Shown: positions 1-9,026 of the stretch, in pieces
Numbering within the stretch: the first letter of the stretch is position 1
Layout: each line of letters begins with the position of its first letter
From: Lachnospiraceae bacterium UBA3273
Lineage (GTDB): Bacteria; Bacillota; Clostridia; Lachnospirales; Lachnospiraceae
Direction: 5' to 3'
Assembly (NCBI GenBank): GCA_002362385.1
Contig: DEUB01000029.1
Coordinates: 62,001-126,000, forward strand
Length of the DNA stretch: 64,000 nt
Notes under the pieces: model-generated
Told to the model about the DNA's origin: nothing
Database searches by the model: none
The model's input: the letters and a program-made list of their open reading frames with translations, nothing else
Program-made: the position numbers and the translations under genes

Positions 1-1224
1 TATTACTTTGAGGTAACCAATTCCTTTAAGGACCTGGTGCCTGAAGAATGGATCAGAAAGCAGACCTTAACAGGCGGCGAGCGTTACATGACGCCCAAAT
101 TAAAGGAACTGGAGGATACCATTTTAAATGCGGAGGATAAGCTGAATGCCCTGGAATACGACGTGTTCTGCCAGATCCGGGATACCATCGGGGACAACAT
201 TGCCAGGATCCAGAAGACGGCAAAGGCCATTGCCGCTTTGGACGTTTTTACATCCCTGTCCTTTGTGGCGGAAAGAAACGGTTATGTAAGGCCCCGGTTA
301 AACGATAAGGGCATTATTAAGATAAAAAGCGGCAGGCATCCCGTGGTGGAAAAAATGATCGACCACGATATGTTTGTGGCAAACGATACCTTTTTAGACA
401 GCGGGAAAAATTTAATATCCATCATTACCGGTCCTAATATGGCCGGAAAATCCACTTATATGCGCCAGAGCGCACTGATCGTTTTGATGGCGCAGATCGG
501 AAGCTTTGTGCCCGCGGCGAGCGCCGATATCGGTATTGTGGACAGGATCTTTACCCGTGTGGGGGCTTCGGATGACCTGGCCAGCGGACAGAGTACCTTT
601 ATGGTGGAAATGAACGAGGTGGCCAACATTTTGCGGAACGCTACCGCAGACAGCCTGTTGATCCTGGATGAGATCGGCAGGGGGACTTCCACCTTTGACG
701 GCTTATCCATTGCCTGGGCCGTTATCGAGCATATCAGCAACAAAAAGCTTTTGGGGGCAAAAACCTTGTTTGCCACCCATTATCATGAGCTGACGGAGCT
801 GGAAGGTAAAATGAGCAATGTGAACAATTACTGCATTGCCGTCAAGGAGCAGGGGGACGACATTGTATTCCTTCGAAAGATCATTAAAGGGGGAGCTGAC
901 AAAAGCTACGGCATTCAGGTGGCAAAGCTGGCAGGCGTACCCGATATGGTCATCGACAGGGCGAAGGTCATTGTCAGCCAGCTGACGGATAACGATATAA
1001 TTGAAAAAGTACAGAGCATTGCCGTTGAGAATAAAACAGAGCACAAAAAGGTCAAACGATATGACGAGGTGGATCTGGAACAGATGTCCCTTTTCGATAC
1101 GGTAAAGGATGAGGATATTTTGAAGGAGCTTGACGAAGTGGACATTTCCAACCTGACACCTCTCGACGCTTTAAACACATTGTACCGTCTGCAGAATATG
1201 AGAAAAAACAGATGGCAGGGATAA
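1..1224 (+). CDS. mutS: DNA mismatch repair protein MutS (C-terminal part, 5' end outside window)
   Basis: Mismatch-recognition ATPase of methyl-independent mismatch repair. The reading frame is open from base 1, so only the core/clamp end and the ATPase domain are present. The ATPase shows a Walker A motif GPNMAGKSTY (about nt 430-459), Walker B LLILDEIG followed by RGTSTFDG (about 655-702), and the ATHYHEL switch (about 775-795). A C-terminal helix-turn-helix/dimerisation tail follows. The stop codon TAA is 9 nt before mutL and carries the mutL Shine-Dalgarno, so mutS-mutL form an operon. A GTG at 37 is only an internal codon; the residues upstream (YYFEVTNS) continue the MutS connector/core. 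Confidence 0.96.
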   Translation, partial: YYFEVTNSFKDLVPEEWIRKQTLTGGERYMTPKLKELEDTILNAEDKLNALEYDVFCQIRDTIGDNIARIQKTAKAIAALDVFTSLSFVAERNGYVRPRLNDKGIIKIKSGRHPVVEKMIDHDMFVANDTFLDSGKNLISIITGPNMAGKSTYMRQSALIVLMAQIGSFVPAASADIGIVDRIFTRVGASDDLASGQSTFMVEMNEVANILRNATADSLLILDEIGRGTSTFDGLSIAWAVIEHISNKKLLGAKTLFATHYHELTELEGKMSNVNNYCIAVKEQGDDIVFLRKIIKGGADKSYGIQVAKLAGVPDMVIDRAKVIVSQLTDNDIIEKVQSIAVENKTEHKKVKRYDEVDLEQMSLFDTVKDEDILKELDEVDISNLTPLDALNTLYRLQNMRKNRWQG

Positions 1225-1233
1225 GGAGGCAGT

Positions 1234-3162
1234 ATGGCAGAGAACATACATGTTTTAGACTCGGAAACCATAGATAAGATCGCTGCGGGAGAAGTGGTGG
1301 AAAAGCCTGCAAGCGTGGTAAAGGAGCTGGTCGAAAATTCCATAGACGCCGGTGCGGATAAAATTACCGTGGAAATAAAAGAAGGCGGCATTTCCTTTAT
1401 CAGGGTTACGGATAACGGCTGCGGCATTGAAAAGGCGGATCTGTATAACGCATTTTTGCGCCATGCCACCAGCAAGATCCAGAAAGTGGAGGATTTGAAC
1501 AGCATTCACAGTTTAGGCTTCAGGGGCGAGGCTTTATCCAGCATCAGCGCCGTGGCCCAGGTGGAAATGATCACAAAGACGAGGGAAAATCTGATGGGCA
1601 TAAAAATCTGCTGTAACGGCGGCGCATTGGAGCAGCCGGAGGAAATCGGCGCTCCCGACGGCACCACCGTTATCGTAAGGAACCTGTTTTACAATACCCC
1701 CGTGCGTAAGAAATTTTTACATACCTCCATGACGGAAGGCTCTTACGTGGGAGAACTGATGCAGCATATTGCCATGTCCCATCCTTACGTTTCCATATCC
1801 TATATCCAGAACGGACAGACAAAGTTTTTTACCTCCGGAAACGGAGAACTTTCGGAAATCATCTACAGGCTTTACGGCAGGGACGTATCCGGGCATGTGA
1901 TCCCCTTAGACAGAGAGGAAAACGGGATCCGGATCTGGGGCTTTATCGGAAAGCCGATTTTAGCAAGGGCAAACAGGAACTACGAAACTTTTTTTGTTAA
2001 CGGAAGATACGTTAAGAGTAAACTGATGTCCGCTGCGGTGGAAGAAGGCTATAAAACATTTTTAATGCAGCACAAATATCCTTTTGCGGTTTTACATTTT
2101 CAGATTTCCGGGGAAGATATTGATGTAAACGTGCATCCTACCAAAATGGAGATCAGGATCATGGAGCCCCAGCCTTTTTGTGAATTTGTGAAAAGAGCCG
2201 TAAACGACTGCTTATCCTCGCAGATTTTAATACCTGAGTTTTCCGATGGGGAGATAAAAGAAGAAAGCAGGCAAACCGAAGAAAAAAAGGCGCCGGAGCC
2301 TTTTGAAATAAACAGACAGAAGCAGATGGAAGAAGCGGTTAAAGAGGAAGGAACCATGCAAAGAACGGAGGTTTCCTACAGCAATGCGGCGCCTCCTCCA
2401 AACAGTACTGTCAGGGAAGAGATTTCAGGACTGTTTAAAATTCTCGGCAATCCGCCGCCGAGAAAGTCTTCTGCCGGGAGAAGAAGCGAAAACATCATCA
2501 AGCCCCAGGAGGTCGTGGTGGAAAAAGAAGTGCAGATGGAGCTGTTTCCGGCGGATGACTCAAAAGCGCCTGATGAAAACCGTCTGTCGGGCCTGCAGAT
2601 CATCGGGCAGATTTTTAAGACCTATTGGATTGTGGAGTTTGAGGAGAAGATTTATTTTGTGGACCAGCATGCGGCCCATGAAAAGGTTCATTACGAAAAC
2701 TGGATGAGGAAGCTTAAGAATAAAGAGAACACCACCCAGATGCTGATGCCCGCCCTTGTCATTTCTTTAAGTGCCAGGGAGATGGGAGTTGTAGCCAAAT
2801 TTGCGGATGTCTTTACGAATCTGGGCTTTGTTATAGAGGCTTTTGGGGGAGATGAGGTCGCACTTCGCGGAATTCCCCAGGATCTGTATGGAAGCGATGA
2901 GAAGCAATTGTTTTTGGATATTCTGGACGAACTGGTGGAAACGCCCATGAAGGGAACCTCTGATGTCATCACGGCAAAAATTGCCTCCATGTCTTGTAAG
3001 GCGGCGGTAAAAGGGAACCAGAGCCTTTCCGTTTTGGAAGCAGAAGAGCTTTTAAAGCAGCTCTTCGCACTGGATAATCCTTTTCATTGTCCCCATGGCA
3101 GGCCCACCATGTTCTCTATGAGCAAATATGAACTGGAAAAGAAATTTAAACGGATTTTATAA
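1234..3162 (+). CDS. mutL: DNA mismatch repair endonuclease MutL
   Basis: Couples MutS mismatch recognition to strand nicking. The N-terminal GHKL ATPase has motif ELVENSIDAGA (about residue 31), DNGCGI (about 60) and GFRGEALSS (about 94). A low-complexity charged linker (about 335-455) joins it to the C-terminal dimerisation domain. That domain carries the latent endonuclease motif DQHAAHEKVHYE (about 477-488) and CPHGRP near residue 619, as expected for organisms without MutH. Length 642 aa is normal. ATG follows an AAGGAGG Shine-Dalgarno at 1223-1229, and miaA starts 13 nt downstream. Operon with mutS and miaA. Confidence 0.97.
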   Translation: MAENIHVLDSETIDKIAAGEVVEKPASVVKELVENSIDAGADKITVEIKEGGISFIRVTDNGCGIEKADLYNAFLRHATSKIQKVEDLNSIHSLGFRGEALSSISAVAQVEMITKTRENLMGIKICCNGGALEQPEEIGAPDGTTVIVRNLFYNTPVRKKFLHTSMTEGSYVGELMQHIAMSHPYVSISYIQNGQTKFFTSGNGELSEIIYRLYGRDVSGHVIPLDREENGIRIWGFIGKPILARANRNYETFFVNGRYVKSKLMSAAVEEGYKTFLMQHKYPFAVLHFQISGEDIDVNVHPTKMEIRIMEPQPFCEFVKRAVNDCLSSQILIPEFSDGEIKEESRQTEEKKAPEPFEINRQKQMEEAVKEEGTMQRTEVSYSNAAPPPNSTVREEISGLFKILGNPPPRKSSAGRRSENIIKPQEVVVEKEVQMELFPADDSKAPDENRLSGLQIIGQIFKTYWIVEFEEKIYFVDQHAAHEKVHYENWMRKLKNKENTTQMLMPALVISLSAREMGVVAKFADVFTNLGFVIEAFGGDEVALRGIPQDLYGSDEKQLFLDILDELVETPMKGTSDVITAKIASMSCKAAVKGNQSLSVLEAEELLKQLFALDNPFHCPHGRPTMFSMSKYELEKKFKRIL

Positions 3163-3174
3163 CGGAAAAACGCT

Positions 3175-4119
3175 ATGGACAGAAAAAAATTAGTGATATT
3201 GACAGGTCCTACCGCAGTGGGAAAAACAAGGTTATCCGTGAAGCTTGCAAAGGAGATCGGGGGAGAGATCATAAGCGCCGATTCCATGCAGGTGTATCGC
3301 CATATGGATATCGGTTCGGCAAAGATAACAAAAGAAGAGATGGAAGGGATCCCCCATTATCTGGTGGACATTCTGGATCCGAAAGAAAATTTTAACGTTT
3401 TTCTCTTCCAGAAGCTTGCCAAAAAGGCCATGGAACAGATTTATGAGAACGGACATATTCCCATTTTGGTGGGAGGAACGGGCTTTTATATCCAATCGGT
3501 GCTTTATGATATCGATTTTGAGGAAAATGAGGGCGATTCCGCTTACAGAAAGGAGTTAGAGGCACTTTCTGCGGAAAAGGGAGCGGCTTACCTTCATGAT
3601 ATGCTTAAAAAAGTGGATGCCCGGTCGGCGGAGCAGATTCATGAAAACAATGTGAAAAGGGTTATAAGGGCGTTGGAATATTACCATCAGACCGGTACGC
3701 CCATATCCGGGCATAACGATACGGAGCGGGCAAAGGAATCGCCCTATGATTTCTGTTACTTTGTCTTAAACGACCGCAGAGAGCTTCTCTATGAGCGGAT
3801 CGAGAAAAGAGTGGACCAAATGCTTTCCGACGGGCTTGTTAAGGAGGTTCAAAAATTAAAGGAGACGGGCTGTTCCATGGAACATATTTCCATGCAGGGG
3901 CTGGGCTATAAAGAGATCCTCGGATATTTGGACGGCCAATATGATCTGGAACGGGCTGTTTATCTCATAAAAAGGGATACAAGGCATTTCGCAAAAAGAC
4001 AGCTTACCTGGTTTAACAGGGAGAGGGATGTGATCTTTATCAACAAGGAAGCCTTTGACCGTCAGGATGAAAAGATCCTTGCCTATATGAAGGAATGTAT
4101 GAAAAACAGAAATATATAA
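3175..4119 (+). CDS. miaA: tRNA dimethylallyltransferase MiaA
   Basis: Transfers a dimethylallyl group to N6 of A37 in tRNAs reading UNN codons. The P-loop is GPTAVGKTRLS (about residues 11-21), followed by the DSMQVYR substrate motif (about 37-43) and the GGTGFYIQ motif (about 101-108). 314 aa is the usual family length. The mutS-mutL-miaA order is a common Firmicute arrangement. The Shine-Dalgarno is weak (AACGGAAAAACGCT before ATG), which fits translational coupling to mutL. Confidence 0.97.
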   Translation: MDRKKLVILTGPTAVGKTRLSVKLAKEIGGEIISADSMQVYRHMDIGSAKITKEEMEGIPHYLVDILDPKENFNVFLFQKLAKKAMEQIYENGHIPILVGGTGFYIQSVLYDIDFEENEGDSAYRKELEALSAEKGAAYLHDMLKKVDARSAEQIHENNVKRVIRALEYYHQTGTPISGHNDTERAKESPYDFCYFVLNDRRELLYERIEKRVDQMLSDGLVKEVQKLKETGCSMEHISMQGLGYKEILGYLDGQYDLERAVYLIKRDTRHFAKRQLTWFNRERDVIFINKEAFDRQDEKILAYMKECMKNRNI

Positions 4120-4233
4120 GGAATAGGAGATAGCAGGATACAGTAAACAGGCGGGAAATATAAAGAGCCGAATATAAAAGCGACAGAATGAAAAAATATG
4201 CAGGTATACCCGCTTGGATCCATGGAGACAAAA

Positions 4234-5520
4234 ATGAATGATTTATCAGAAGCTTTATATGAACAGCTCGGAATTGATAAGGACGTCTATGAGCTGGGAG
4301 AAATGTGGTGTGAAAAATTAAAGGAGCGGTTTGATACCATAGACGGGATTGCGGAATACAATCAGCTGAAAGTGATCAAAGGCATGCAGGAAGCAAAGGT
4401 TTCGGAGGCCTGCCTTACGGGCACTACGGGTTATGGTTATAACGATCTGGGAAGAGAAACCTTAGAGGCAGTCTATGCAGGAATCTTTCATACGGAAGAT
4501 GCTCTGGTAAGGCCCCAGATAACCTGCGGGACCCATGCTCTTGCCCTGGCGCTTATGTCCAATTTAAGGCCCGGGGATGAGATATTATCCCCTGTGGGAA
4601 AGCCTTATGACACCCTGGAAGAGGTGATCGGCATCAGGAAATCCAAAGGGAGCCTTAGGGAATACGGCATCAACTATTCCCAGGTCGACTTACTGCCTGA
4701 CGGGGAATTTGATTATGAAGGCATAAGGAAAGCCATCGGCCCCAATACAAGGCTTGCCACCATTCAGCGCTCCAAAGGCTATGAACCGCGGAAAACCTTA
4801 TCGGTTGACCGCATCGGTCAGTTAATAAGCTATATAAAGAGTATAAAATCCGACGTGATCTGTATGGTGGATAACTGTTACGGGGAGTTTGTGGAAACAA
4901 AGGAGCCTTCCGATGTGGGGGCGGATATGGTGGTCGGCTCCCTGATCAAAAACCCGGGCGGGGGACTTGCTCCCATAGGAGGCTATATTGCCGGCAAAAA
5001 AGAATATATCGAAAACGCCGCTTACAGGCTGACGTCGCCGGGGCTCGGCAAGGAGGTGGGCGCGTCCTTAGGTGTTCTGCCCGCATTCTACCAGGGATTG
5101 TTTTTATCGCCGGTGGTGGTGGCATCCGCTTTAAAGGGCGCAGTATTTGCCGCAAACATCCTGGAATCTTTCGGCTTCCCCGTAGTGCCTTCAGGCAGCG
5201 AGAGCAGGCATGATATCATCCAGGCGGTGACCCTTGGGAGCGAAGAGGGCGTTGTGGCTTTCTGCAAGGGGATCCAGGCGGCGGCCCCTGTAGATTCCTT
5301 TGTAACGCCGGAGCCCTGGGACATGCCGGGGTATGACAGCAAGGTTATCATGGCGGCAGGGGCCTTCGTCTCGGGAAGCTCCATAGAGCTTTCGGCAGAC
5401 GGTCCCATAAAACCCCCTTACGCCGTGTATTTTCAGGGCGGCCTGACCTTCCCCCATGCCAAATTCGGCATACTGAAAGCAGTTCAGGAATTGAAGAATT
5501 CTGGCGTAATCAGGCTGTAA
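4234..5520 (+). CDS. Methionine gamma-lyase-like PLP enzyme (YnbB / aluminium-resistance family)
   Basis: Cys/Met-metabolism-type PLP-dependent fold; the family is annotated as methionine gamma-lyase-like or 'aluminium resistance protein', and its physiological substrate is not firmly known. Visible signatures are a TGTTGYGYND stretch near the N-terminus, RPQITCGTHA, and the likely PLP lysine in GSLIKNPGGGLAPIGGY. I chose ATG 4234 because GGAG lies 6 nt upstream; in-frame ATGs at 4198 and 4222 have no ribosome-binding site and would add 12 or 4 residues. About 428 aa, close to B. subtilis YnbB. It follows miaA in the same direction after a 114-nt gap. Confidence 0.85.
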   Translation: MNDLSEALYEQLGIDKDVYELGEMWCEKLKERFDTIDGIAEYNQLKVIKGMQEAKVSEACLTGTTGYGYNDLGRETLEAVYAGIFHTEDALVRPQITCGTHALALALMSNLRPGDEILSPVGKPYDTLEEVIGIRKSKGSLREYGINYSQVDLLPDGEFDYEGIRKAIGPNTRLATIQRSKGYEPRKTLSVDRIGQLISYIKSIKSDVICMVDNCYGEFVETKEPSDVGADMVVGSLIKNPGGGLAPIGGYIAGKKEYIENAAYRLTSPGLGKEVGASLGVLPAFYQGLFLSPVVVASALKGAVFAANILESFGFPVVPSGSESRHDIIQAVTLGSEEGVVAFCKGIQAAAPVDSFVTPEPWDMPGYDSKVIMAAGAFVSGSSIELSADGPIKPPYAVYFQGGLTFPHAKFGILKAVQELKNSGVIRL

Positions 5521-5648
5521 TCATAGGGGTTTTGGTCGAAAAAAAATCCACGAAATCAGTATACATATATCGCCCCATGTGATAATATACTTATAGTTAA
5601 AAAATCTTTTTTATGTTTACATAACTACAAAAGAAGACGGAGGTTTTC

Positions 5649-5888
5649 ATGAAAGGAAAAAATAATTGGGCCTGTTTTCTGATGATCTTAGCAGGAATTG
5701 TGATCGGCGGCTTTATCGGAAGCCTGTTCCCTAACACATTCTTAAATTTCGGACAGACCTTTGGTATGGATTCTCCGCTCATTCTGAATCTGGGGATTTT
5801 GGTAATAACCTTCGGGTTATCCATTAAAATTACAATCGGAAGTATTTTAGGCATTATTATTGCCATCGTGATTTTCAGGTTTTTATAG
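5649..5888 (+). CDS. Small membrane protein, DUF4321-like
   Basis: 79 aa with two hydrophobic segments (about residues 9-27 and 47-78) joined by a short polar loop containing FPNTFLNFGQTFG. It resembles the DUF4321 family of small Clostridial membrane proteins; the function is unknown. The Shine-Dalgarno GACGGAGG precedes ATG by about 8 nt. It sits between the ynbB-like gene and radC; the preceding 128-nt gap carries no convincing terminator. Confidence 0.75.
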   Translation: MKGKNNWACFLMILAGIVIGGFIGSLFPNTFLNFGQTFGMDSPLILNLGILVITFGLSIKITIGSILGIIIAIVIFRFL

Positions 5889-5921
5889 TGTGTTTTCCCT
5901 TCTGAGAGAGACAGGAGGAGT

Positions 5922-6602
5922 ATGACAGAACAATTCATAAATGCGGAAAAGCCCTATGACAGATTTTTAAAAGCAGGTCCCGATGCCTTGACGGATGCGG
6001 AGCTTTTGGCCATTATCATCCGTACGGGGCATAAAGGGGCGGATGCCATGGCTCTCGCAAAGGAAATCCTAAAAAAAGCGGGAGATTATGGGATAGCGGG
6101 GCTTTACCATATGTCTGTGGAAGATCTGATGCAGGTAAAAGGGATCGGCGAGGTAAAAGCAGTTAAGATCAAATGCATTGCCGAATTATCCAATCGCATT
6201 GCCAAATCCAAAAGAGGACAGAAAATCATTTTTCAATCCCCAAAAGAGGTTGCCGCCTACTATATGGAGCAGCTGCGGCATCTGGAAAAAGAGCAGTTCC
6301 TTTGCGCTTTCTTAGACGGGACCATGGGACTGATCAGGGAGCAGATTATCAGCGTGGGAACCGTAAACGCTTCTTTAGTCTCGAGCAGGGAGGTCTTTAT
6401 GGAGGCCCTTTTGGCAAAGGCGGTAAACATCATGGTGTTACACAATCATCCAAGCGGCAATGCCATGCCCAGCAAAGCGGATGTGGAAATGACGGAAAAA
6501 CTGCAGGCGGCCTCGGAACTTATGGATATTCCCTTAATAGACCATCTGATCATAGGAGATAACAGCTATTACAGTTTCAGAGAACACGGAATGATACAGT
6601 AA
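5922..6602 (+). CDS. radC: RadC family JAB-domain protein (UPF0758)
   Basis: 226 aa, the usual length. An N-terminal helix-hairpin-helix region (MQVKGIGEVKAVKIKCIAEL, about 68-87) is followed by a JAB/MPN metalloprotease-like domain with the HNHPSGNAMPSKAD zinc motif (about 173-186). The historical DNA-repair role is not supported for the family and its biochemical function remains unclear. AGGAGG precedes the ATG. It lies directly upstream of mreB, a widespread order. Confidence 0.93.
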   Translation: MTEQFINAEKPYDRFLKAGPDALTDAELLAIIIRTGHKGADAMALAKEILKKAGDYGIAGLYHMSVEDLMQVKGIGEVKAVKIKCIAELSNRIAKSKRGQKIIFQSPKEVAAYYMEQLRHLEKEQFLCAFLDGTMGLIREQIISVGTVNASLVSSREVFMEALLAKAVNIMVLHNHPSGNAMPSKADVEMTEKLQAASELMDIPLIDHLIIGDNSYYSFREHGMIQ

Positions 6603-6628
6603 TTTACAAAAAGAAAGGAGTACGGGAT

Positions 6629-7645
6629 ATGGCTTCCAGTGCTTATGGTATCGATTTGGGTACCAGCAACATCAAAATTTACGCAAAGGGTGAAGATCAT
6701 ATATTTTCGGCAAAAAATATGATCGCCATTCAAAATAAAAACATTTTATTCGCTTACGGGGATTCCGCTTTTGAAATGTATGAAAAGGCGCCGGACAATA
6801 TTCATATTTCCTATCCTCTTTGCAACGGTGTTATCGCGGATATCAAAAATATGCAGAACCTTGTAAAATGCTTTATCAACGATCTGTGCAAGGGAAATAT
6901 CAAACCTGCGGATTACTATATCGCAGTGCCCCATGACGTAACGGAGGTAGAGCAGAGAGCCTTTTTTGATCTGGTCAAAAATGCGGACGTAAAGGCGAAA
7001 AAGGTCATGGTCGTGGAAAAAGCCATTGCGGACGGACTGGGAATGGATATTGACGTTAAAAACTCCCAGGGCGTTTTGGTCGTGGATATCGGATACGATA
7101 CCACGGAGGTATCCATCCTGTCTTTAGGGGGGATCGTTTTAAGCCGGCTGATCAAGGTAGGCGGACAGAAATTTGATGACGCCATCCGCAATGCAGTCAG
7201 AAAAGAATTCAATCTTATCATCGGCGGCAAGACGGCGGAAAAGGTAAAGATCGCGCTGCGGGAGCTGGAAGCCACAGGGAATCCTGCCGTTGTATACGGA
7301 AGGGATATCGTAACGGGTCTTCCCGTAGAGAGGGAGATCCCTACGGATCTGGTTAAAAATGCCTTAAAGGAGCATTTTGACACGGTCATCGACCATATTA
7401 AGGTTATTTTGGAGCGCACGCCTCCGGAACTGGCGGCGGACATTTACCGCCACGGCATCTATCTGACAGGCGGTGCAAGCCAGGTGGCGCATTTGGACGA
7501 ATTGATCAGCGAGGGTACCGGCTTAAAGGTCAATATGGCAGAAAATCCTATTGCAAGCGTTGCTTTGGGACTGGCAAAGGTCATTACGGATGACAATTTC
7601 CGTTCCGTGGCATATGTATTTTCTGGCAATGGAGGAAAAGGATGA
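6629..7645 (+). CDS. mreB: Rod shape-determining protein MreB
   Basis: Actin-like ATPase that forms membrane-associated filaments directing lateral wall synthesis. The phosphate-1 motif is GIDLGTSNIKIY (residues 7-18), the second phosphate motif is VVDIGYDTTEVSIL (about 151-164) and the adenosine motif is LTGGASQV (about 279). 338 aa is normal. An AAAGGAG Shine-Dalgarno precedes ATG. mreC overlaps its stop by 4 nt, starting the mreBCD-PBP2-min operon. Motif residues are somewhat divergent from the common DLGTANTLVY form. Confidence 0.95.
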   Translation: MASSAYGIDLGTSNIKIYAKGEDHIFSAKNMIAIQNKNILFAYGDSAFEMYEKAPDNIHISYPLCNGVIADIKNMQNLVKCFINDLCKGNIKPADYYIAVPHDVTEVEQRAFFDLVKNADVKAKKVMVVEKAIADGLGMDIDVKNSQGVLVVDIGYDTTEVSILSLGGIVLSRLIKVGGQKFDDAIRNAVRKEFNLIIGGKTAEKVKIALRELEATGNPAVVYGRDIVTGLPVEREIPTDLVKNALKEHFDTVIDHIKVILERTPPELAADIYRHGIYLTGGASQVAHLDELISEGTGLKVNMAENPIASVALGLAKVITDDNFRSVAYVFSGNGGKG

Positions 7646-8505
7646 AACGGAAGCGGGCAAAGTTTACTTTACAAAGTAAATATCTGCTGTTGATCTTAAC
7701 GGGCTTATGCATCGTTTTAATGGCCGTTACCTTTACCACCGATCTGTTTACGGGAATGGTTGCCAGGATTTCCGGTTATGTTACCATTCCTTTCCAGACG
7801 GGCATCAGCGAGATCGGCGGCTATTTATCCGACCGTTCCAAGGATCTGGCACAGATTCGGGATCTCCAGAGGCAGAATCAGGAGCTTAGGGAGCAGATCG
7901 ACCGGCTGACCATTGAAAACAATACCCTGACCCAGGAAAAATACGAGTTAAACAACCTGCGCAGCCTTTATCAGCTGGATCAGGAATATTCGGAATATGA
8001 AAAAGTGGGCGCCAGAGTCATCGGCATGGACGGGGGCAACTGGTTCAACACCTTTATTATCGATAAAGGAACTGACGACGGGATAGCTCTGGATATGAAC
8101 GTCATGTCGGGAAGCGGCCTGGTGGGGATCGTGACCGAGACAGGTGCAAACTGGGCAAAGGTAACAGCCATTATAGACGATACCATCAACGTGCCCGGCA
8201 TGGTTCTGGCGACGGGAGACCGACTGATCGTATCGGGAGATTTAGAGCTGATGAGCGAAAATACCATCCGCTTCAGCAAATTGATCGATTCCGAAGGAAA
8301 GGTAAAGGAAGGGGACAAGGTGGTAACCTCCAATATCAGTACAAAATACCTTCCGGGCCTTTTGATCGGCTATATCACTTCCATGGATGCCGATTCCAAT
8401 AACCTGACCCATTCAGGCTCCATAACGCCGGCGGTTGATTTTGAACATATGGATGAAGTACTTGTTATCCTTGACTTAAAGCAGCAGATTGATGAGAATG
8501 AATAG
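7642..8505 (+). CDS. mreC: Rod shape-determining protein MreC
   Basis: Extracytoplasmic scaffold of the elongasome. One N-terminal transmembrane helix (about residues 13-35) is followed by a coiled coil (about 70-115, rich in Gln/Glu/Leu) and the beta-barrel MreC domain (GGNWFNTFIIDKGTDDGI, MVVS-like region and GLVGIV). 287 aa. The ATG overlaps the mreB stop (ATGA) and mreD starts 2 nt after its stop. Confidence 0.94.
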   Translation: MKRKRAKFTLQSKYLLLILTGLCIVLMAVTFTTDLFTGMVARISGYVTIPFQTGISEIGGYLSDRSKDLAQIRDLQRQNQELREQIDRLTIENNTLTQEKYELNNLRSLYQLDQEYSEYEKVGARVIGMDGGNWFNTFIIDKGTDDGIALDMNVMSGSGLVGIVTETGANWAKVTAIIDDTINVPGMVLATGDRLIVSGDLELMSENTIRFSKLIDSEGKVKEGDKVVTSNISTKYLPGLLIGYITSMDADSNNLTHSGSITPAVDFEHMDEVLVILDLKQQIDENE

Positions 8506-8507
8506 AT

Positions 8508-9026
8508 ATGAAGAATAGAATTCTTGCAGTATTTGTGGTTATTTTCAGTTTTATATTACAGACCACGGTGTGCCGCTATATCGCTTTCGGTAATGTGGGA
8601 CCGAACCTGTTGATCATTTCAACTGCCTCCTTCGGGTTTATGATGGGGCAGAAAGCCGGAATTACCGTGGGCTTTTTTACCGGCCTGTTAGTGGATATAT
8701 TCAGCGGAGGCATTCTGGGCTTCCATGCCCTTCTTTATATGTACATAGGATATTTCAACGGTTTTTTCAAACGACTGTTCTTTAAGGACGATCTGATGCT
8801 GCAGATCTTACTGGTAGGATGCAGCGACTTTGTTTACAGCATAACCTATTATTTATTGATGTTTTTACTGCGGGGGAAATTCCACATCGGGTACTATTTG
8901 ATGAATATCATCATTCCCGAGGTGGTCTATACGATTTTGTTAACCATTGTACTCTTTTCCGTCATGACGTTCATTAACAGGATGGCGGAGAAGCGGGCAA
9001 ACAGGAGCAGTGAGGAAATTGTTTAA
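8508..9026 (+). CDS. mreD: Rod shape-determining protein MreD
   Basis: Polytopic membrane component of the Mre complex. 172 aa with about five hydrophobic segments (including FVVIFSFILQTTV, GFFTGLLVDIFSGG, ITYYLLMFLL and VYTILLTIVLFSVM). The GxxxGLxxDIFSG loop is typical of MreD. It overlaps the start of the downstream PBP2 gene by 17 nt, indicating translational coupling. Confidence 0.92.
   Translation: MKNRILAVFVVIFSFILQTTVCRYIAFGNVGPNLLIISTASFGFMMGQKAGITVGFFTGLLVDIFSGGILGFHALLYMYIGYFNGFFKRLFFKDDLMLQILLVGCSDFVYSITYYLLMFLLRGKFHIGYYLMNIIIPEVVYTILLTIVLFSVMTFINRMAEKRANRSSEEIV

Noticed and set aside
915..1505. 196-codon - strand frame opposite mutS/mutL
   Set aside because: Shadow of strongly conserved mutS and mutL.
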